A DNA stretch of 64,000 nt from Sedimentitalea sp042687825 (GCF_042687825.1 NZ_JBHUQE010000007.1:1-64000); one strand, 5' to 3'; shown: positions 35,748-45,167, counted from the stretch's first letter. The notes: generated by a model not told the origin, from the letters alone. Numbers and translations: made by a program.

Positions 35748-38021
35748 ATGTCCGAAAACGAGACCTTGCGTCAGGCGGCGCTGTTCTATCACGAATACCC
35801 AAAGCCCGGAAAACTGGAAATCCGGGCAACCAAACCGATGGCCAATGGCCGGGATCTGTCGCGCGCCTATTCGCCAGGCGTCGCCGAGGCCTGTCTGGAG
35901 ATCCAGGCCGACAAGGCGAATTCGGCGCGGTACACGACCAAGGGCAATCTGGTCGGCGTGGTCAGCAACGGCACCGCGGTTCTGGGTCTGGGCAACATCG
36001 GCGCCGAGGCCAGCAAGCCGGTGATGGAGGGCAAGGCGGTCCTGTTCAAGAAATTCGCCAATATCGATTGCTTTGACATCGAACTGGATGAACCCGACCC
36101 GGAAAAGCTGGCCGAGATCGTCTGTGCCATGGGGGCGACCTTTGGCGCCATCAACCTTGAGGACATCAAGGCCCCCGACTGTTTCGTCGTCGAAAAGATC
36201 TGCCGCGAGCGCATGAACATCCCGGTCTTTCATGACGACCAGCACGGCACCGCGATCGTGGTCGGCGCCGCGGCCACCAACGCAGTGCATGTGGCCAAGA
36301 AGGCATTCGAGGACATCAAGATCGTCAGCACCGGCGGCGGAGCCGCCGGCATCGCCTGTCTGAACATGCTGGTCAAGCTGGGCGTCAAGCGCGAGAACAT
36401 CTGGCTGTGCGACATTCACGGGCTGGTTTACAAGGGCCGCACCGAAGACATGAATCCGCAAAAGGCGTCCTTTGCCCAGGACTCGGATTTGCGGAGCCTG
36501 GATCAGGTAATCGACGGCGCCGACATGTTCCTGGGCCTTAGCGGGCCAAACGTGCTGAAACCCGAGATGGTCCGCAAGATGGCCGCGCGGCCGATCATCT
36601 TTGCCCTGGCCAACCCGACCCCCGAGATCATGCCCGACGCCGCCCGCGAGGTGTCGCCCGACGCGATCATCGCCACCGGACGCAGCGATTTTCCCAACCA
36701 GGTCAACAACGTCCTGTGCTTTCCGTTCATCTTTCGCGGGGCGCTGGATGTCGGAGCCACAGAAATCAACGACGCGATGCAGCTGGCCTGCATCGACGGC
36801 ATCGCCGAACTGGCCCGGGCCACGACCAGCGCCGAGGCGGCGGCGGCCTATAGCGGCGAGCAACTGACCTTTGGCGCCGAATATCTGATCCCCAAACCCT
36901 TTGACCCGCGTCTGGTCGCCGTGGTTTCGGCGGCGGTCGCCAAGGCCGCCATGGACAGCGGCGTGGCGACCCGCCCCATCGACGATCTCGAAGCCTATCA
37001 AGAGCGCCTGAAACAGAGCGTGTTCAAGTCGGCGCTGCTGATGCGCCCGGTCTTTGAGACCGCGCGGAATTCCAGCCGCCGCATCGTTTTTGCCGAGGGC
37101 GAGGACGAACGCGTGTTGCGCGCCTCGCAGGCGGTGCTGGAAGAGACCACCGAAACCCCGGTTCTGATCGGCCGCCCCGAGGTGATCGAACAGCGCTGCG
37201 AACGTCTGGGGCTGGACATCCGGCCGCTGCGGGATTTCCAGATCGTGAACCCGGAAAACGACCCGCGCTATTACGATTTCTGGACCAGTTATCATGCGCT
37301 GATGCAGCGCCGCGGCGTGACACCCGACATCGCCAAGGCGGTCATGCGCACCAACAGCACCGCCATCGCCGCCGTCGCCGTGCACCGGGGCGAGGCCGAC
37401 AGCATGATCTGCGGCACCTTCGGCGAATACAACTGGCACCTGAATTACGTGAACCAGATCCTGGGCCACGGCGATCTGCGCCCGCATGGCGCCCTGTCGC
37501 TGATGATCCTCGAAGACGGCCCGCTGTTCATCGCAGATGCCCATGTGCATCTGCGGCCCAGCCCCGAGGAACTGGCCGAGATCACCCTGGGCGCGGCCCG
37601 GCATGTGCGCCGTTTCGGCATCGAACCCAAGATCGCCTTTTGCTCGCAGTCGCAATTCGGCAACCAGGCGTTCGACACCGGCAACCGGCTGCGCGCGGCG
37701 ATCGACATCCTGGACAGCGAACCGCGCGATTTCGTCTATGAGGGCGAGATGAATGTCGACACCGCGCTCGACCCGGAATTGCGCGAACGCATCTTCCCGA
37801 ATTCGCGGCTCCAGGGCGCGGCCAACACGCTGATTTTCGGCGCCGCGGATTCCGCCAGCGGCGTGCGCAACATTCTCAAGATGAAGGCCGACGGGCTCGA
37901 GGTCGGGCCGATCCTGATGGGCATGGGCAACAAGGCGCATATCGTGTCGCCCTCGATCACCGCGCGCGGGTTGTTGAACATGGCCGCCATCGCCGGCACG
38001 CCGGTCGCGCATTACGGCTGA
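35748..38021 (+). CDS. maeB: NADP-dependent malic enzyme, MaeB type
   Basis: Oxidatively decarboxylates malate to pyruvate, supplying NADPH and balancing C4 intermediates. The 757-residue product is the long bacterial form. The malic-enzyme part occupies about 1-430, with 'SRAYSPGVAEACLEI', the metal-binding 'PVFHDDQHGTAIVV' and the nucleotide loop 'STGGGAAGIACLNMLV'. A phosphotransacetylase-like C-terminal half (about 430-757) is known to be regulatory rather than catalytic. The AGAGGAG site lies 8 nt before the ATG. Its promoter region carries the palindrome at 35709-35726, and a hairpin follows the stop (38032-38061). Confidence 0.95.
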   Translation: MSENETLRQAALFYHEYPKPGKLEIRATKPMANGRDLSRAYSPGVAEACLEIQADKANSARYTTKGNLVGVVSNGTAVLGLGNIGAEASKPVMEGKAVLFKKFANIDCFDIELDEPDPEKLAEIVCAMGATFGAINLEDIKAPDCFVVEKICRERMNIPVFHDDQHGTAIVVGAAATNAVHVAKKAFEDIKIVSTGGGAAGIACLNMLVKLGVKRENIWLCDIHGLVYKGRTEDMNPQKASFAQDSDLRSLDQVIDGADMFLGLSGPNVLKPEMVRKMAARPIIFALANPTPEIMPDAAREVSPDAIIATGRSDFPNQVNNVLCFPFIFRGALDVGATEINDAMQLACIDGIAELARATTSAEAAAAYSGEQLTFGAEYLIPKPFDPRLVAVVSAAVAKAAMDSGVATRPIDDLEAYQERLKQSVFKSALLMRPVFETARNSSRRIVFAEGEDERVLRASQAVLEETTETPVLIGRPEVIEQRCERLGLDIRPLRDFQIVNPENDPRYYDFWTSYHALMQRRGVTPDIAKAVMRTNSTAIAAVAVHRGEADSMICGTFGEYNWHLNYVNQILGHGDLRPHGALSLMILEDGPLFIADAHVHLRPSPEELAEITLGAARHVRRFGIEPKIAFCSQSQFGNQAFDTGNRLRAAIDILDSEPRDFVYEGEMNVDTALDPELRERIFPNSRLQGAANTLIFGAADSASGVRNILKMKADGLEVGPILMGMGNKAHIVSPSITARGLLNMAAIAGTPVAHYG

Positions 38022-38031
38022 CGGCGCCAAA

Positions 38032-38061
38032 GCCCCGGATGCGGACACCGCAATCCGGGGC
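38032..38061 (+). terminator. Terminator-like hairpin after maeB
   Basis: Arms GCCCCGGAT (38032-38040) and ATCCGGGGC (38053-38061) pair perfectly, with an inner GCGG/CCGC stem and a one-base bulge. It begins 10 nt after the maeB stop. No U-run follows, so it may work with Rho or as a 3' stabiliser. Confidence 0.5.
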
Positions 38062-38252
38062 CCCGCAGCCCTGGATGCGCCGGGCCGCCTGTATAAGGCG
38101 CGCCACTGCCGGGGTCTCAATAGCTGCAATCCCCCAAGCGGGCCGGATGCGTTCACATCCCCCGCAATCTGACCGCTCCCCTCTGCAAATTGTTGCGAAC
38201 CCGTCCTTCCGAAGCCCGCATTCTCTTGCCCCGCCCCGGAAAAGGCTGCGGC

Positions 38253-39281
38253 CTAACCGCCTGTGGCCGACGCGATGCCCGACAGGTAGTCATCGGAATA
38301 ATCCACCTCGATCTCGATCCAGATCGGCAGGTGATCGGACATCTCATGCGTGGTCCAGCCCGGATAGGTGCCGGGCCAGTTGGCATAGGGCTTGCCGGTG
38401 TCCGGCCGGCTGCGGATATCGCGGGCGATCTGTTCGTAATCCGCCATGTCGCCGGGGCGGAACACCGCGCCGCGCCAGTCGAACTTGCCGCGCCGTAACA
38501 GCCGCGTGCGGTCACCCTGACCGGAAAAGGCGATCTGATCGAACAGCTTGTCACCGCCCAGGTTGGTCGCGCCGAAATCCGGTACGTGAAACCCCGCCCC
38601 CTTCAGCGCCGCCATCATCGCGTCTTCGCTGGTCTCGATGTTCATGTCGCCCAGCAGGATATAGACCTCTTCTTCGTTCCGGGCGCGCGCGGCCAGCATC
38701 TGCGCCAGGATCGAGATCTCGCGCGCGCGCAGGCCATGATCGTCGCCAAAGCGGATATGCGCGGTGCACAGGGTGAACCGGAACCAGCCGGCCTGAAACG
38801 AGGCAAAGAACGGCGACCGCGCGATCTGCTCGCCGTCAATCAGCGCCTCGCGCGGCAGCACCACCTCGCCGATCAGATTGCGAAAGAACACCCGGTTGCG
38901 GTTGTAGAGAAACGCCATGCGTTCGTCGTTGCCGCCATCCCCGGCAGTCACGTCGGTCACGAAATAGTCCCAGTTGCCGCCCAGCAGCGCCATCAGCCGT
39001 TTCAGCGGCCCCAGATCGGGTTTGATCTCCTGCACCGCGCAGATATCGAAATGGTCGATGATCTCGGCAATATAGTGATAGCTTTCGTCCAGCCGGCTGC
39101 GGCCACCGTCAAAGGCGCGGATGTTCCACGATCCGATGATCAGCGAATTGGCGCGGCGCTGGTCTCCGATCTGATCCGCCAGATCGGCGCGCAGGCGCAG
39201 CAGACCCTGCGCGATCCAGCCGCTCTGGCCGGGCGCGTCGGTCCCCGGCGGATAGTCCTTGATGGATTTGTAATACGCCAT
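38253..39281 (-). CDS. Endonuclease/exonuclease/phosphatase-family protein
   Basis: A 342-residue protein of the EEP (DNase I-like) superfamily. The catalytic pattern is visible: Asn in 'GSWNIRAFD' (near 53), Glu in 'AVQEIKPDL', His in 'TAHIRFGDD', Asp/Asn in 'LLGDMNIE', and the terminal 'MSDHLPIWIEI'. These enzymes cleave phosphodiesters in DNA, RNA or lipids, so the substrate cannot be fixed. No signal peptide is visible, so a cytoplasmic nuclease or phosphodiesterase is more likely than a secreted sphingomyelinase. The gene stands alone, diverging from the amidase gene; the 231 nt to maeB hold the maeB hairpin and nothing else I can name. Confidence 0.85.
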   Translation of the reverse strand: MAYYKSIKDYPPGTDAPGQSGWIAQGLLRLRADLADQIGDQRRANSLIIGSWNIRAFDGGRSRLDESYHYIAEIIDHFDICAVQEIKPDLGPLKRLMALLGGNWDYFVTDVTAGDGGNDERMAFLYNRNRVFFRNLIGEVVLPREALIDGEQIARSPFFASFQAGWFRFTLCTAHIRFGDDHGLRAREISILAQMLAARARNEEEVYILLGDMNIETSEDAMMAALKGAGFHVPDFGATNLGGDKLFDQIAFSGQGDRTRLLRRGKFDWRGAVFRPGDMADYEQIARDIRSRPDTGKPYANWPGTYPGWTTHEMSDHLPIWIEIEVDYSDDYLSGIASATGG

Positions 39282-39434
39282 GCGCGCGGCACCCCTGCTG
39301 AAAAACCAAAGCTGAAATCGACCGCCAGTCTAGCCTGGAATACCACGACCGACAATTTCCGAACCACCGGAAGGGTTGTTTCGCTTGCGTACGTCTCGCC
39401 GCTGTTTAGGTTGCCCTGAAACAAGGAGGATTGC

Positions 39435-40856
39435 ATGACCGACCGCCCGACCTGGCAACTCTGCGCCGCGGAAATCAGCACCGCGATCCGCGCCCGAAGA
39501 CTGACGGCCGTACAGGCCACCGAGGCGGCCCTGGCGCGGATGCACCAGGTCAACCCCGATCTGAACGCCGTGGTCGAGGATTTGGGCGATGAGGCGCTGC
39601 GTCAGGCGGCAGCCTTGGATGCCCAGATCACGCCGACCGGTCCGCTGCACGGGGTCCCGGTCACGATCAAGATCAATGTCGATCAGCAGGGTCACGCCAC
39701 CAGCAACGGTGTGACCGCCGACAAGGACCTGATCGCCCCGGATGACGCGCCGGTGGTGACCAACCTGAAAAAGGCCGGCGCGGTGATCATCGGGCGCACC
39801 AACACGCCGGAATTCTCGTTTCGGGCCGACACCGACAACCCGCTATTTGGGCGCACTCACAATCCCTGGGGGAAACACGTGTCGGCGGGCGGCTCGTCGG
39901 GGGGGGCCGGTGCGGCGGTGATGGCGGGGATCGGTGCCTTGGCGCATGGCAACGATATCGGCGGCTCGCTGCGGTTTCCGGCCGCCGCCAACGGCGCGGT
40001 GACTGTGAAACCCGGTCTCGGCCGCATCCCGGCCTGGAACCCCAGCCAGAAGGCCGAGCGCGGCATGCTGGCCCAGGCGATGTCGGTACAGGGGCTGATC
40101 GCCCGCTCGGCCGCCGATCTGCACCTGTCGATGCCCGCCGCGATGGCCCCGGACCCGCGCGACCCGTTCCACGTGCCCCTGCCCTATCGCGGCGCCCTGC
40201 TGGACGGACCGATTCGCGTCGGATTTACCAAGCAGACCTATGAATTCGATCTGCATCCCGAGGTCGAAAAGGCGCTGGACGCGGCCCGCGATGCGTTGAC
40301 CGATGCCGGCTATGTGGTGCAGGAGATCGACCCGCCCTTGCTGCGCGACGCCGGGCGTGACGGCTATCGCGCGCTGATGGGCGAGGTGCTGGCGCTGCTG
40401 GAACCCGAAGTGCGCCGCAACGGATCGCCCACGATCAACGGAATTTTCGAAACCTATTTCGAACTGTTCCCCCCCTTCAAGGGCGAGGACCTGTTGCAGG
40501 CTATGTCCCGGCGCAGCCATTACGCCCGCGAGTGGTCGTTGTTGCTGGAAACCTATCCGCTGGTGCTGACACCGTTCCTGCCGCAACCGTTCTTTGCGCC
40601 GGACCGCGACACCCAGGGCGTAGAGGGCGTGCAAGAGGTATTGGGATCGGCCCTGTATTCCTATGCGATGAATTTCATGGGCCTGCCGGCGGGCTGCCTG
40701 CCGACCCGATTGGCCGAACTGCCGGCCGGGCCGCAGCCGATCAATGTCCAGATCGTCGGCCGGCGCTGGCGCGAGGATCTGATCGTCAATGCCTGCGTTG
40801 CGATCGAGCATCGCGTCGGGCGCATGTGCACGCCCCTGTGGGACAGGATGGGCTGA
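39435..40856 (+). CDS. Amidase (amidase-signature family)
   Basis: Ser-cisSer-Lys amidase of 473 residues. The triad is readable: Lys79 in 'VPVTIKIN', cis-Ser154 in 'SAGGSSGGAGA', and nucleophile Ser178 in 'GNDIGGSLRFPA'. The family hydrolyses carbon-nitrogen bonds in amides, including aryl amides and carbamates, and also covers GatA, but the absence of gatB/gatC and the divergent C-terminal half make this a catabolic amidase. A very strong AAGGAGGA ribosome-binding site (39423-39430) precedes the ATG. Single-gene unit; convergent with nadK across an A/T-rich gap. Substrate unknown. Confidence 0.9.
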   Translation: MTDRPTWQLCAAEISTAIRARRLTAVQATEAALARMHQVNPDLNAVVEDLGDEALRQAAALDAQITPTGPLHGVPVTIKINVDQQGHATSNGVTADKDLIAPDDAPVVTNLKKAGAVIIGRTNTPEFSFRADTDNPLFGRTHNPWGKHVSAGGSSGGAGAAVMAGIGALAHGNDIGGSLRFPAAANGAVTVKPGLGRIPAWNPSQKAERGMLAQAMSVQGLIARSAADLHLSMPAAMAPDPRDPFHVPLPYRGALLDGPIRVGFTKQTYEFDLHPEVEKALDAARDALTDAGYVVQEIDPPLLRDAGRDGYRALMGEVLALLEPEVRRNGSPTINGIFETYFELFPPFKGEDLLQAMSRRSHYAREWSLLLETYPLVLTPFLPQPFFAPDRDTQGVEGVQEVLGSALYSYAMNFMGLPAGCLPTRLAELPAGPQPINVQIVGRRWREDLIVNACVAIEHRVGRMCTPLWDRMG

Positions 40857-40964
40857 CGGCCGGAGCCGCAAAAGACCGGCCGCCAATCCGGCCCGCCCTG
40901 GCGCGATCCCAAGTCGAGGGATCGGAAACCCGGTTCTGAACAAATTCTTATTTACAAAAGGATA

Positions 40965-40990
40965 CGGGCGCAGAGTTGCCTCTACGCCCG
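40965..40990. terminator. Hairpin in the amidase-nadK gap, possible amidase 3' end
   Basis: CGGGCG (40965-40970) pairs with CGCCCG (40985-40990), with AGAG/CTCT continuing inside past one mismatch. On the plus strand no U-run follows; on the minus strand the sequence after it is TATCCTTTTG, a weak U-rich tail. Confidence 0.4.
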
Positions 40991-41117
40991 ACAAAAAAGA
41001 TACTCGTTACCAAACTACCCTCATGGTGCCTAATGTCTGATCGAAATGTCTCGCTTCAATAAAAAGACATTGCCACAGACGTGCCCTAGACCTCTGTGAG
41101 CTTGTTCACACAAGATG

Positions 41118-41178
41118 AAAAAATCGTGCAGACCGTCGGGTTTTTTCGAGCCACACCCCGAAAAATCCGACGGTCTGC
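41118..41178 (-). terminator. Rho-independent terminator of nadK
   Basis: On the minus strand a 12-bp stem GCAGACCGTCGG/CCGACGGTCTGC is extended by a run of U/A pairs and a CG/CG pair around a 10-nt loop. It is followed by ACGATTTTTTC (A-run at 41118-41123 on the plus strand). It starts 8 nt after the nadK stop. Confidence 0.78.
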
Positions 41179-41185
41179 GTCGTTT

Positions 41186-41947
41186 TCAGGCGAATTGTTC
41201 GGAAATCAGGCGTTCTTCCAGCCCGTGCCCCGGATCGAACAGGATGCGATGGCGGATCGATGGCTCCGAGCGGATTTCGACCCAGTCGATATCCATGATC
41301 GAGATCGAATCGGCATCTGCCATGACCGGGCGCTTGTCGGGTTCGACCACGTCAAAGCGCACCATGGCAGTCTTGGGCAGCAGCGCCCCGCGCCAGCGGC
41401 GCGGCCGGAACGCGGCGATGGCGGTCAGCGCCAGCACGTCGGCGCCGATGGGCAGAATCGGTCCATGCGCCGAATAGTTATAGGCGGTCGAACCCGCCGG
41501 TGTCGCCAGCAGCGCCCCGTCGCAGACCAGTTCCGCCAGCCGCACCCGGCCATCCACGGTGATCTTCAGCTTGGCTGCCTGCGGACCGGCCCGCAACAGC
41601 GAGACCTCGTTGATCGCCAGCGCCCGGTGCAGGTGCCCGGCCTGGTCCACCGCTCGCATCGACAGCGGGTTGATGACCGCTTCTTCGGCGTGCCGCAGCC
41701 GGTCCAGCAGATCGGTTTCGCTGTATTCGTTCATCAGAAACCCAATGGTGCCGCGATTCATGCCATAGACCGGCACCGCCAGTTCCTGAGTCAGGTGCAG
41801 CGTGCGCAGCATGAACCCGTCGCCGCCCAGCGCCACGACGACCTCGGCCTCTTCCGGCGCAACGTCGCCATAGCGGCCGATCAGCGCTGCCCGCGCGGTC
41901 TGGGCGACCGGCGCATTACTGGCCATGAACGCGATTCGAAGGGTCAT
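41186..41947 (-). CDS. nadK: NAD kinase
   Basis: Phosphorylates NAD to NADP, setting the size of the NADP pool used by MaeB and biosynthesis. The 253-residue length matches alphaproteobacterial NadK. The catalytic 'GGDG' motif is at 41-44, followed by 'GMNRGTIGFLMNEY', the NE-type motif 'LAINEVSLLR', and the glycine-rich 'TPAGSTAYNYSAHGPILPI' that binds NAD. Transcribed alone on the minus strand, diverging from glyA over 175 nt, and ending at a strong terminator. Confidence 0.95.
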   Translation of the reverse strand: MTLRIAFMASNAPVAQTARAALIGRYGDVAPEEAEVVVALGGDGFMLRTLHLTQELAVPVYGMNRGTIGFLMNEYSETDLLDRLRHAEEAVINPLSMRAVDQAGHLHRALAINEVSLLRAGPQAAKLKITVDGRVRLAELVCDGALLATPAGSTAYNYSAHGPILPIGADVLALTAIAAFRPRRWRGALLPKTAMVRFDVVEPDKRPVMADADSISIMDIDWVEIRSEPSIRHRILFDPGHGLEERLISEQFA

Positions 41948-42122
41948 GCAGGCAGGTTTCCGGTGTTACGCATTCGGTTCCGAAACAAGCACACCTTTCC
42001 CGCCGTGACCAGCCTTGCCGCTGGGTTGGCGCATTTCGTCGCTTTCCCGTCTTTTCGCGCGCGCCGGATTCCGCTAGGAAACCCGCCAATCGTCGCCGCT
42101 TTTTCCAAGATCGGAGCCCGCC

Positions 42123-43418
42123 ATGAATGCCCCTCACCGAGACACCGGATTTTTTACCGAAGATCTATCCTCGCGCGATACCGAGATTTTTGAGGCGATC
42201 ACCCAGGAACTGGGCCGCCAGCGGCACGAGATCGAACTGATCGCCTCGGAAAACATCGTCAGCGCGGCCGTGATGCAGGCGCAGGGCTCGGTGATGACCA
42301 ACAAATATGCCGAGGGCTATCCCGGGCGGCGTTACTATGGCGGTTGCCAATATGTCGACATCGCCGAAAACCTGGCCATCGACCGCGCCAAGCAGCTGTT
42401 CGGTTGCGACTTTGCCAATGTGCAGCCCAATTCCGGCAGTCAGGCCAATCAGGGTGTGATGCAGGCGCTGCTGAAACCCGGCGACACGATTCTGGGCATG
42501 AGCCTGGACGCTGGCGGTCACCTGACCCATGGCGCCGCCCCGAACCAGTCAGGCAAATGGTTCAACGCGGTGCAATATGGCGTGCGCAAACAGGACAACC
42601 TGCTGGATTATGACCAGGTCGAGGCGTTGGCCAAGGAGCACCAGCCGAAGCTGATCATCGCCGGCGGCAGCGCTATCCCGCGCCGGATCGACTTTGCCCG
42701 GATGCGCGAAATCGCCGACATGGTCGGGGCCTATCTGCATGTGGACATGGCGCATTTCGCCGGTCTGGTGGCGGCCGGCGAACATCCCAGCCCGTTCCCG
42801 CATGCCCATGTTGCGACCACCACCACCCACAAGACCCTGCGCGGCCCGCGCGGCGGCATGATCCTGACCAATGACGAGGCGATCGCGAAAAAGGTCAATT
42901 CGGCGATCTTCCCGGGCATCCAGGGCGGCCCGCTGATGCATGTGATCGCCGCCAAGGCGGTGGCGTTCGGCGAGGCGCTGCGCCCGGAATTCAAGACCTA
43001 TATCAAGAACGTGGTCGCCAATGCCCAGGCCCTGAGCGACCAGCTGATCAAGGGGGGGCTGGACACCGTCACCCATGGCACCGACACCCATGTGGTGCTG
43101 GTCGATCTGCGCCCCAAGGGGGTCAAGGGCAACGCCACCGAAAAGGCGCTGGGCCGGGCGCATATCACCTGCAACAAGAACGGCGTGCCGTTCGATCCGG
43201 AAAAGCCGACCATCACCAGCGGCATCCGCCTGGGCAGCCCGGCCGGCACGACGCGTGGCTTTGGCGAGGCCGAGTTCCGGCAGATCGCCGACTGGATCAT
43301 CGAGGTGGTCGACGGTCTGGCCGCCAATGGCGAAGAGGGCAACGCAGCGGTCGAGGCAAAGGTCAAGGCCGAGGTCGAGTCGCTGTGCGCGCGCTTCCCG
43401 ATCTATCCCGGCCTCTGA
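42123..43418 (+). CDS. glyA: Serine hydroxymethyltransferase
   Basis: PLP enzyme that interconverts serine plus tetrahydrofolate with glycine plus 5,10-methylene-THF, the main source of one-carbon units. The 431-residue protein is full length. The PLP Schiff-base lysine is Lys237 in 'TTTHKTLRGPRGG'. 'ELIASENIVS' near the start and 'MVGAYLHVDMAHFAGLVAAG' in the middle are standard. A GGAG ribosome-binding site lies about 8 nt before the ATG. The gene ends at a clear intrinsic terminator (43440-43478). The glycerate kinase at 46438 could draw on the same serine/glyoxylate metabolism, but the two are not in one operon. Confidence 0.97.
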   Translation: MNAPHRDTGFFTEDLSSRDTEIFEAITQELGRQRHEIELIASENIVSAAVMQAQGSVMTNKYAEGYPGRRYYGGCQYVDIAENLAIDRAKQLFGCDFANVQPNSGSQANQGVMQALLKPGDTILGMSLDAGGHLTHGAAPNQSGKWFNAVQYGVRKQDNLLDYDQVEALAKEHQPKLIIAGGSAIPRRIDFARMREIADMVGAYLHVDMAHFAGLVAAGEHPSPFPHAHVATTTTHKTLRGPRGGMILTNDEAIAKKVNSAIFPGIQGGPLMHVIAAKAVAFGEALRPEFKTYIKNVVANAQALSDQLIKGGLDTVTHGTDTHVVLVDLRPKGVKGNATEKALGRAHITCNKNGVPFDPEKPTITSGIRLGSPAGTTRGFGEAEFRQIADWIIEVVDGLAANGEEGNAAVEAKVKAEVESLCARFPIYPGL

Positions 43419-43439
43419 GGTCCGCACCACTCATCCTTG

Positions 43440-43478
43440 CGCGGCCATCCGGACACCCGGGTGGCCGCGGCAGTTTTT
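43440..43478 (+). terminator. Rho-independent terminator of glyA
   Basis: CGCGGCCA (43440-43447) pairs with TGGCCGCG (43462-43469), extended inward by TCCGG/CCGGG, and is followed by GCAGTTTTTCC with a five-T run at 43474-43478. It starts 22 nt after the glyA stop. Confidence 0.8.
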
Positions 43479-43619
43479 CCGTGCTGCCAATCCCCCGCAG
43501 AGCCGCGTACAGGTCGAGCCGGCCAGCCCATTCCATCCGGTGTTTTCACATGTTTTCATCGCGCGCGGAAACGGGAATACTCCGGCAAGACCAACAGTGA
43601 TGCCGGAGACCCAGACCTC

Positions 43620-44732
43620 ATGAGTGGCCCCTCACCCGACAGCGCGCAGCCCCAGGAGCACCGGTTTCCCTGCGAGCAATGCGGCGCTGATTACCGCTTT
43701 GCCCCGGCCAGCGGCACGATGACCTGCGACCACTGCGGCCATTCCGAACCGATCGACAGCGGACCCTGGTCCGGAGCGGCACTGGCCGAGCTCGATTTGC
43801 GGGATGCCCTGGATCAGACGCTGCCGGCGGCCGAGATCGAGGAAACCCGGGTCCTTTCCTGTCCGAACTGCGCCGCCCAGGTCGAGTTCGACCCCGATAC
43901 CCATGCCGCAGAATGCCCGTTCTGCGCCACACCGGTGGTGACCGACACCGGCACGAACCGGCATATCAAACCGCGCGGCGTTCTGCCTTTCGCATTGGAA
44001 GAGCGCGCAGCACATGCGGCAATGACCGATTGGCTGGGGCAGTTGTGGTTCGCGCCCAATGGCTTGACGCAATATGCCCGAAAAGGGCGCAAGATGCAGG
44101 GCATCTATGTGCCCTACTGGACCTTTGACGCCGACACACGCACGCGCTATCGCGGTGAGCGCGGCACGATCTATTACACAACCCGCACCGTGAACCGGAA
44201 CGGCAAACGGGTTCAGGAACGCATCGCCAAGGTGCGCTGGAATCCCGCATCGGGCCAGGTCACGCGGTTCTTCGACGACGTTCTGGTCCTGGCCTCGCGC
44301 AGTCTGCCAAAGCGCTACACGGACGCATTGCAACCCTGGGATCTGTCCGCCCTGGAGCCCTATCAGCCGCAATATCTGGCCGGTTTCCGCGCCGAAGCCT
44401 ATGGCGTCGAACTGGCCGAGGGTTTTGCCGAGGCGCGCCGGCACATGGCCCGGGCCATCGAACGGGACGTGCGGTTCGACATCGGCGGCGACCAACAGCG
44501 CATTCACGACATCGATACCCGCGTCCGCGACGTGACATTCAAGCATGTCCTGCTGCCGGTCTGGCTGGCCGCCTACAAGTATCGCGGCCAGACCTATCGC
44601 TTTGTGGTCAACGGGCAGACCGGACAGGTGCAGGGCGAACGGCCCTGGTCCTGGACCAAGATCTCGGTCGCCGTGCTGCTGGGCCTTTTGGTGGCGGCGG
44701 GCGTTGGGTATCTGGCGGCAACCGGACAATAG
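43620..44732 (+). CDS. Zinc-ribbon protein with C-terminal membrane anchor
   Basis: A 370-residue protein with two CxxC zinc-ribbon modules at the N-terminus: 'CEQCGADYRF...CDHCG' and 'CPNCAAQVEF...CPFC' (within about residues 18-105). A central beta-rich region has 'MQGIYVPYWTFDADTRTRYR' (about 158-177). One hydrophobic helix ('ISVAVLLGLLVAAGVGYLAA') sits at the extreme C-terminus, suggesting a tail-anchored protein facing the cytoplasm. Relatives are sometimes mislabelled as primosomal helicase; there is no helicase motif here. Function unknown. The frame upstream to 43437 is the glyA 3' region and terminator, so ATG 43620 is the start. Confidence 0.82.
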   Translation: MSGPSPDSAQPQEHRFPCEQCGADYRFAPASGTMTCDHCGHSEPIDSGPWSGAALAELDLRDALDQTLPAAEIEETRVLSCPNCAAQVEFDPDTHAAECPFCATPVVTDTGTNRHIKPRGVLPFALEERAAHAAMTDWLGQLWFAPNGLTQYARKGRKMQGIYVPYWTFDADTRTRYRGERGTIYYTTRTVNRNGKRVQERIAKVRWNPASGQVTRFFDDVLVLASRSLPKRYTDALQPWDLSALEPYQPQYLAGFRAEAYGVELAEGFAEARRHMARAIERDVRFDIGGDQQRIHDIDTRVRDVTFKHVLLPVWLAAYKYRGQTYRFVVNGQTGQVQGERPWSWTKISVAVLLGLLVAAGVGYLAATGQ

Positions 44733-44747
44733 CCCGCCGCCCGCGCC

Positions 44748-45167
44748 TCAGCCTTTGGCGATTTCTATTTTCCTGGCACTGCTGGCCTCGTCGGGGGCCA
44801 GTTTCGGCACGGTGACATGCAGCACGCCGTCCTTCATGCTGGCGCTGGCCTTGGCGCCGTCGGCGTCCGCGGGCAGGCGGAAGGACCGGCGGAACGCGCC
44901 ATACTGGCGTTCCGAGAAATACCAGGTATCGCCCTTCTTCTCGGTCGCGGTCTTCTTCTCGCCCCTGATGGTCACCACGCCATCCTCGACCGACAGGTCT
45001 ATATCCTGCTCGCTGACACCGGGCAGTTCCATCGAGATGTCATACGCTTTCTCGCCGCCCGATGCCTCGGTGGCCGGGTTCAGCCAATCCGCCAGACGCG
45101 CGCCCATTGCGCGGAACGGGTCGTAGAGGGACGGCCAGAGACCGCTGCTATCAGTCTTTTCAACCAT
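44748..45167 (-). CDS. Small heat-shock protein, Hsp20 family
   Basis: Holdase chaperone of 139 residues. The alpha-crystallin domain runs from about 36 to 135: 'YDISMELPGVSEQDIDLSVE' (42-61) starts it, 'RSFRLPADADGAKASASMKD' and 'GVLHVTVPKL' close it. The short N-terminal arm ('PFRAMGARLADWLNP') is typical of oligomerising members. In the gap to the divergent nitroreductase, a TATAAT-like element on the minus strand (45204-45199) could be its -10; I could not find a convincing heat-shock sigma factor promoter. It converges with the zinc-ribbon gene, 15 nt apart. Confidence 0.93.
   Translation of the reverse strand: MVEKTDSSGLWPSLYDPFRAMGARLADWLNPATEASGGEKAYDISMELPGVSEQDIDLSVEDGVVTIRGEKKTATEKKGDTWYFSERQYGAFRRSFRLPADADGAKASASMKDGVLHVTVPKLAPDEASSARKIEIAKG

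Larger units (their letters stand above)
40857..41185. other. Amidase-nadK convergent gap, A/T-rich with several hairpins
   Basis: A 329-nt stretch with no supportable gene. Part of it is markedly richer in A/T than the surroundings (41041-41100 is 28/60 G+C). It contains a CGGGCG...CGCCCG hairpin (40965-40990), a CACAGA...TCTGTG pair (about 41074-41098) and the nadK terminator. It could be an extended termination zone or an unrecognised small RNA. Confidence 0.55.

Noticed and set aside
35724..38156. Long open frame antisense to maeB (about 810 codons)
   Set aside because: Shadow of maeB; the sense frame has complete malic enzyme motifs and the antisense frame has none.
42160..42168. AGATCT site as evidence on the specificity of the restriction system
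   Set aside because: AGATCT occurs at several places in the window (for example near 1663, 20943 and 42160), but sites in the host genome would be methylated, so presence or absence in one window proves nothing.
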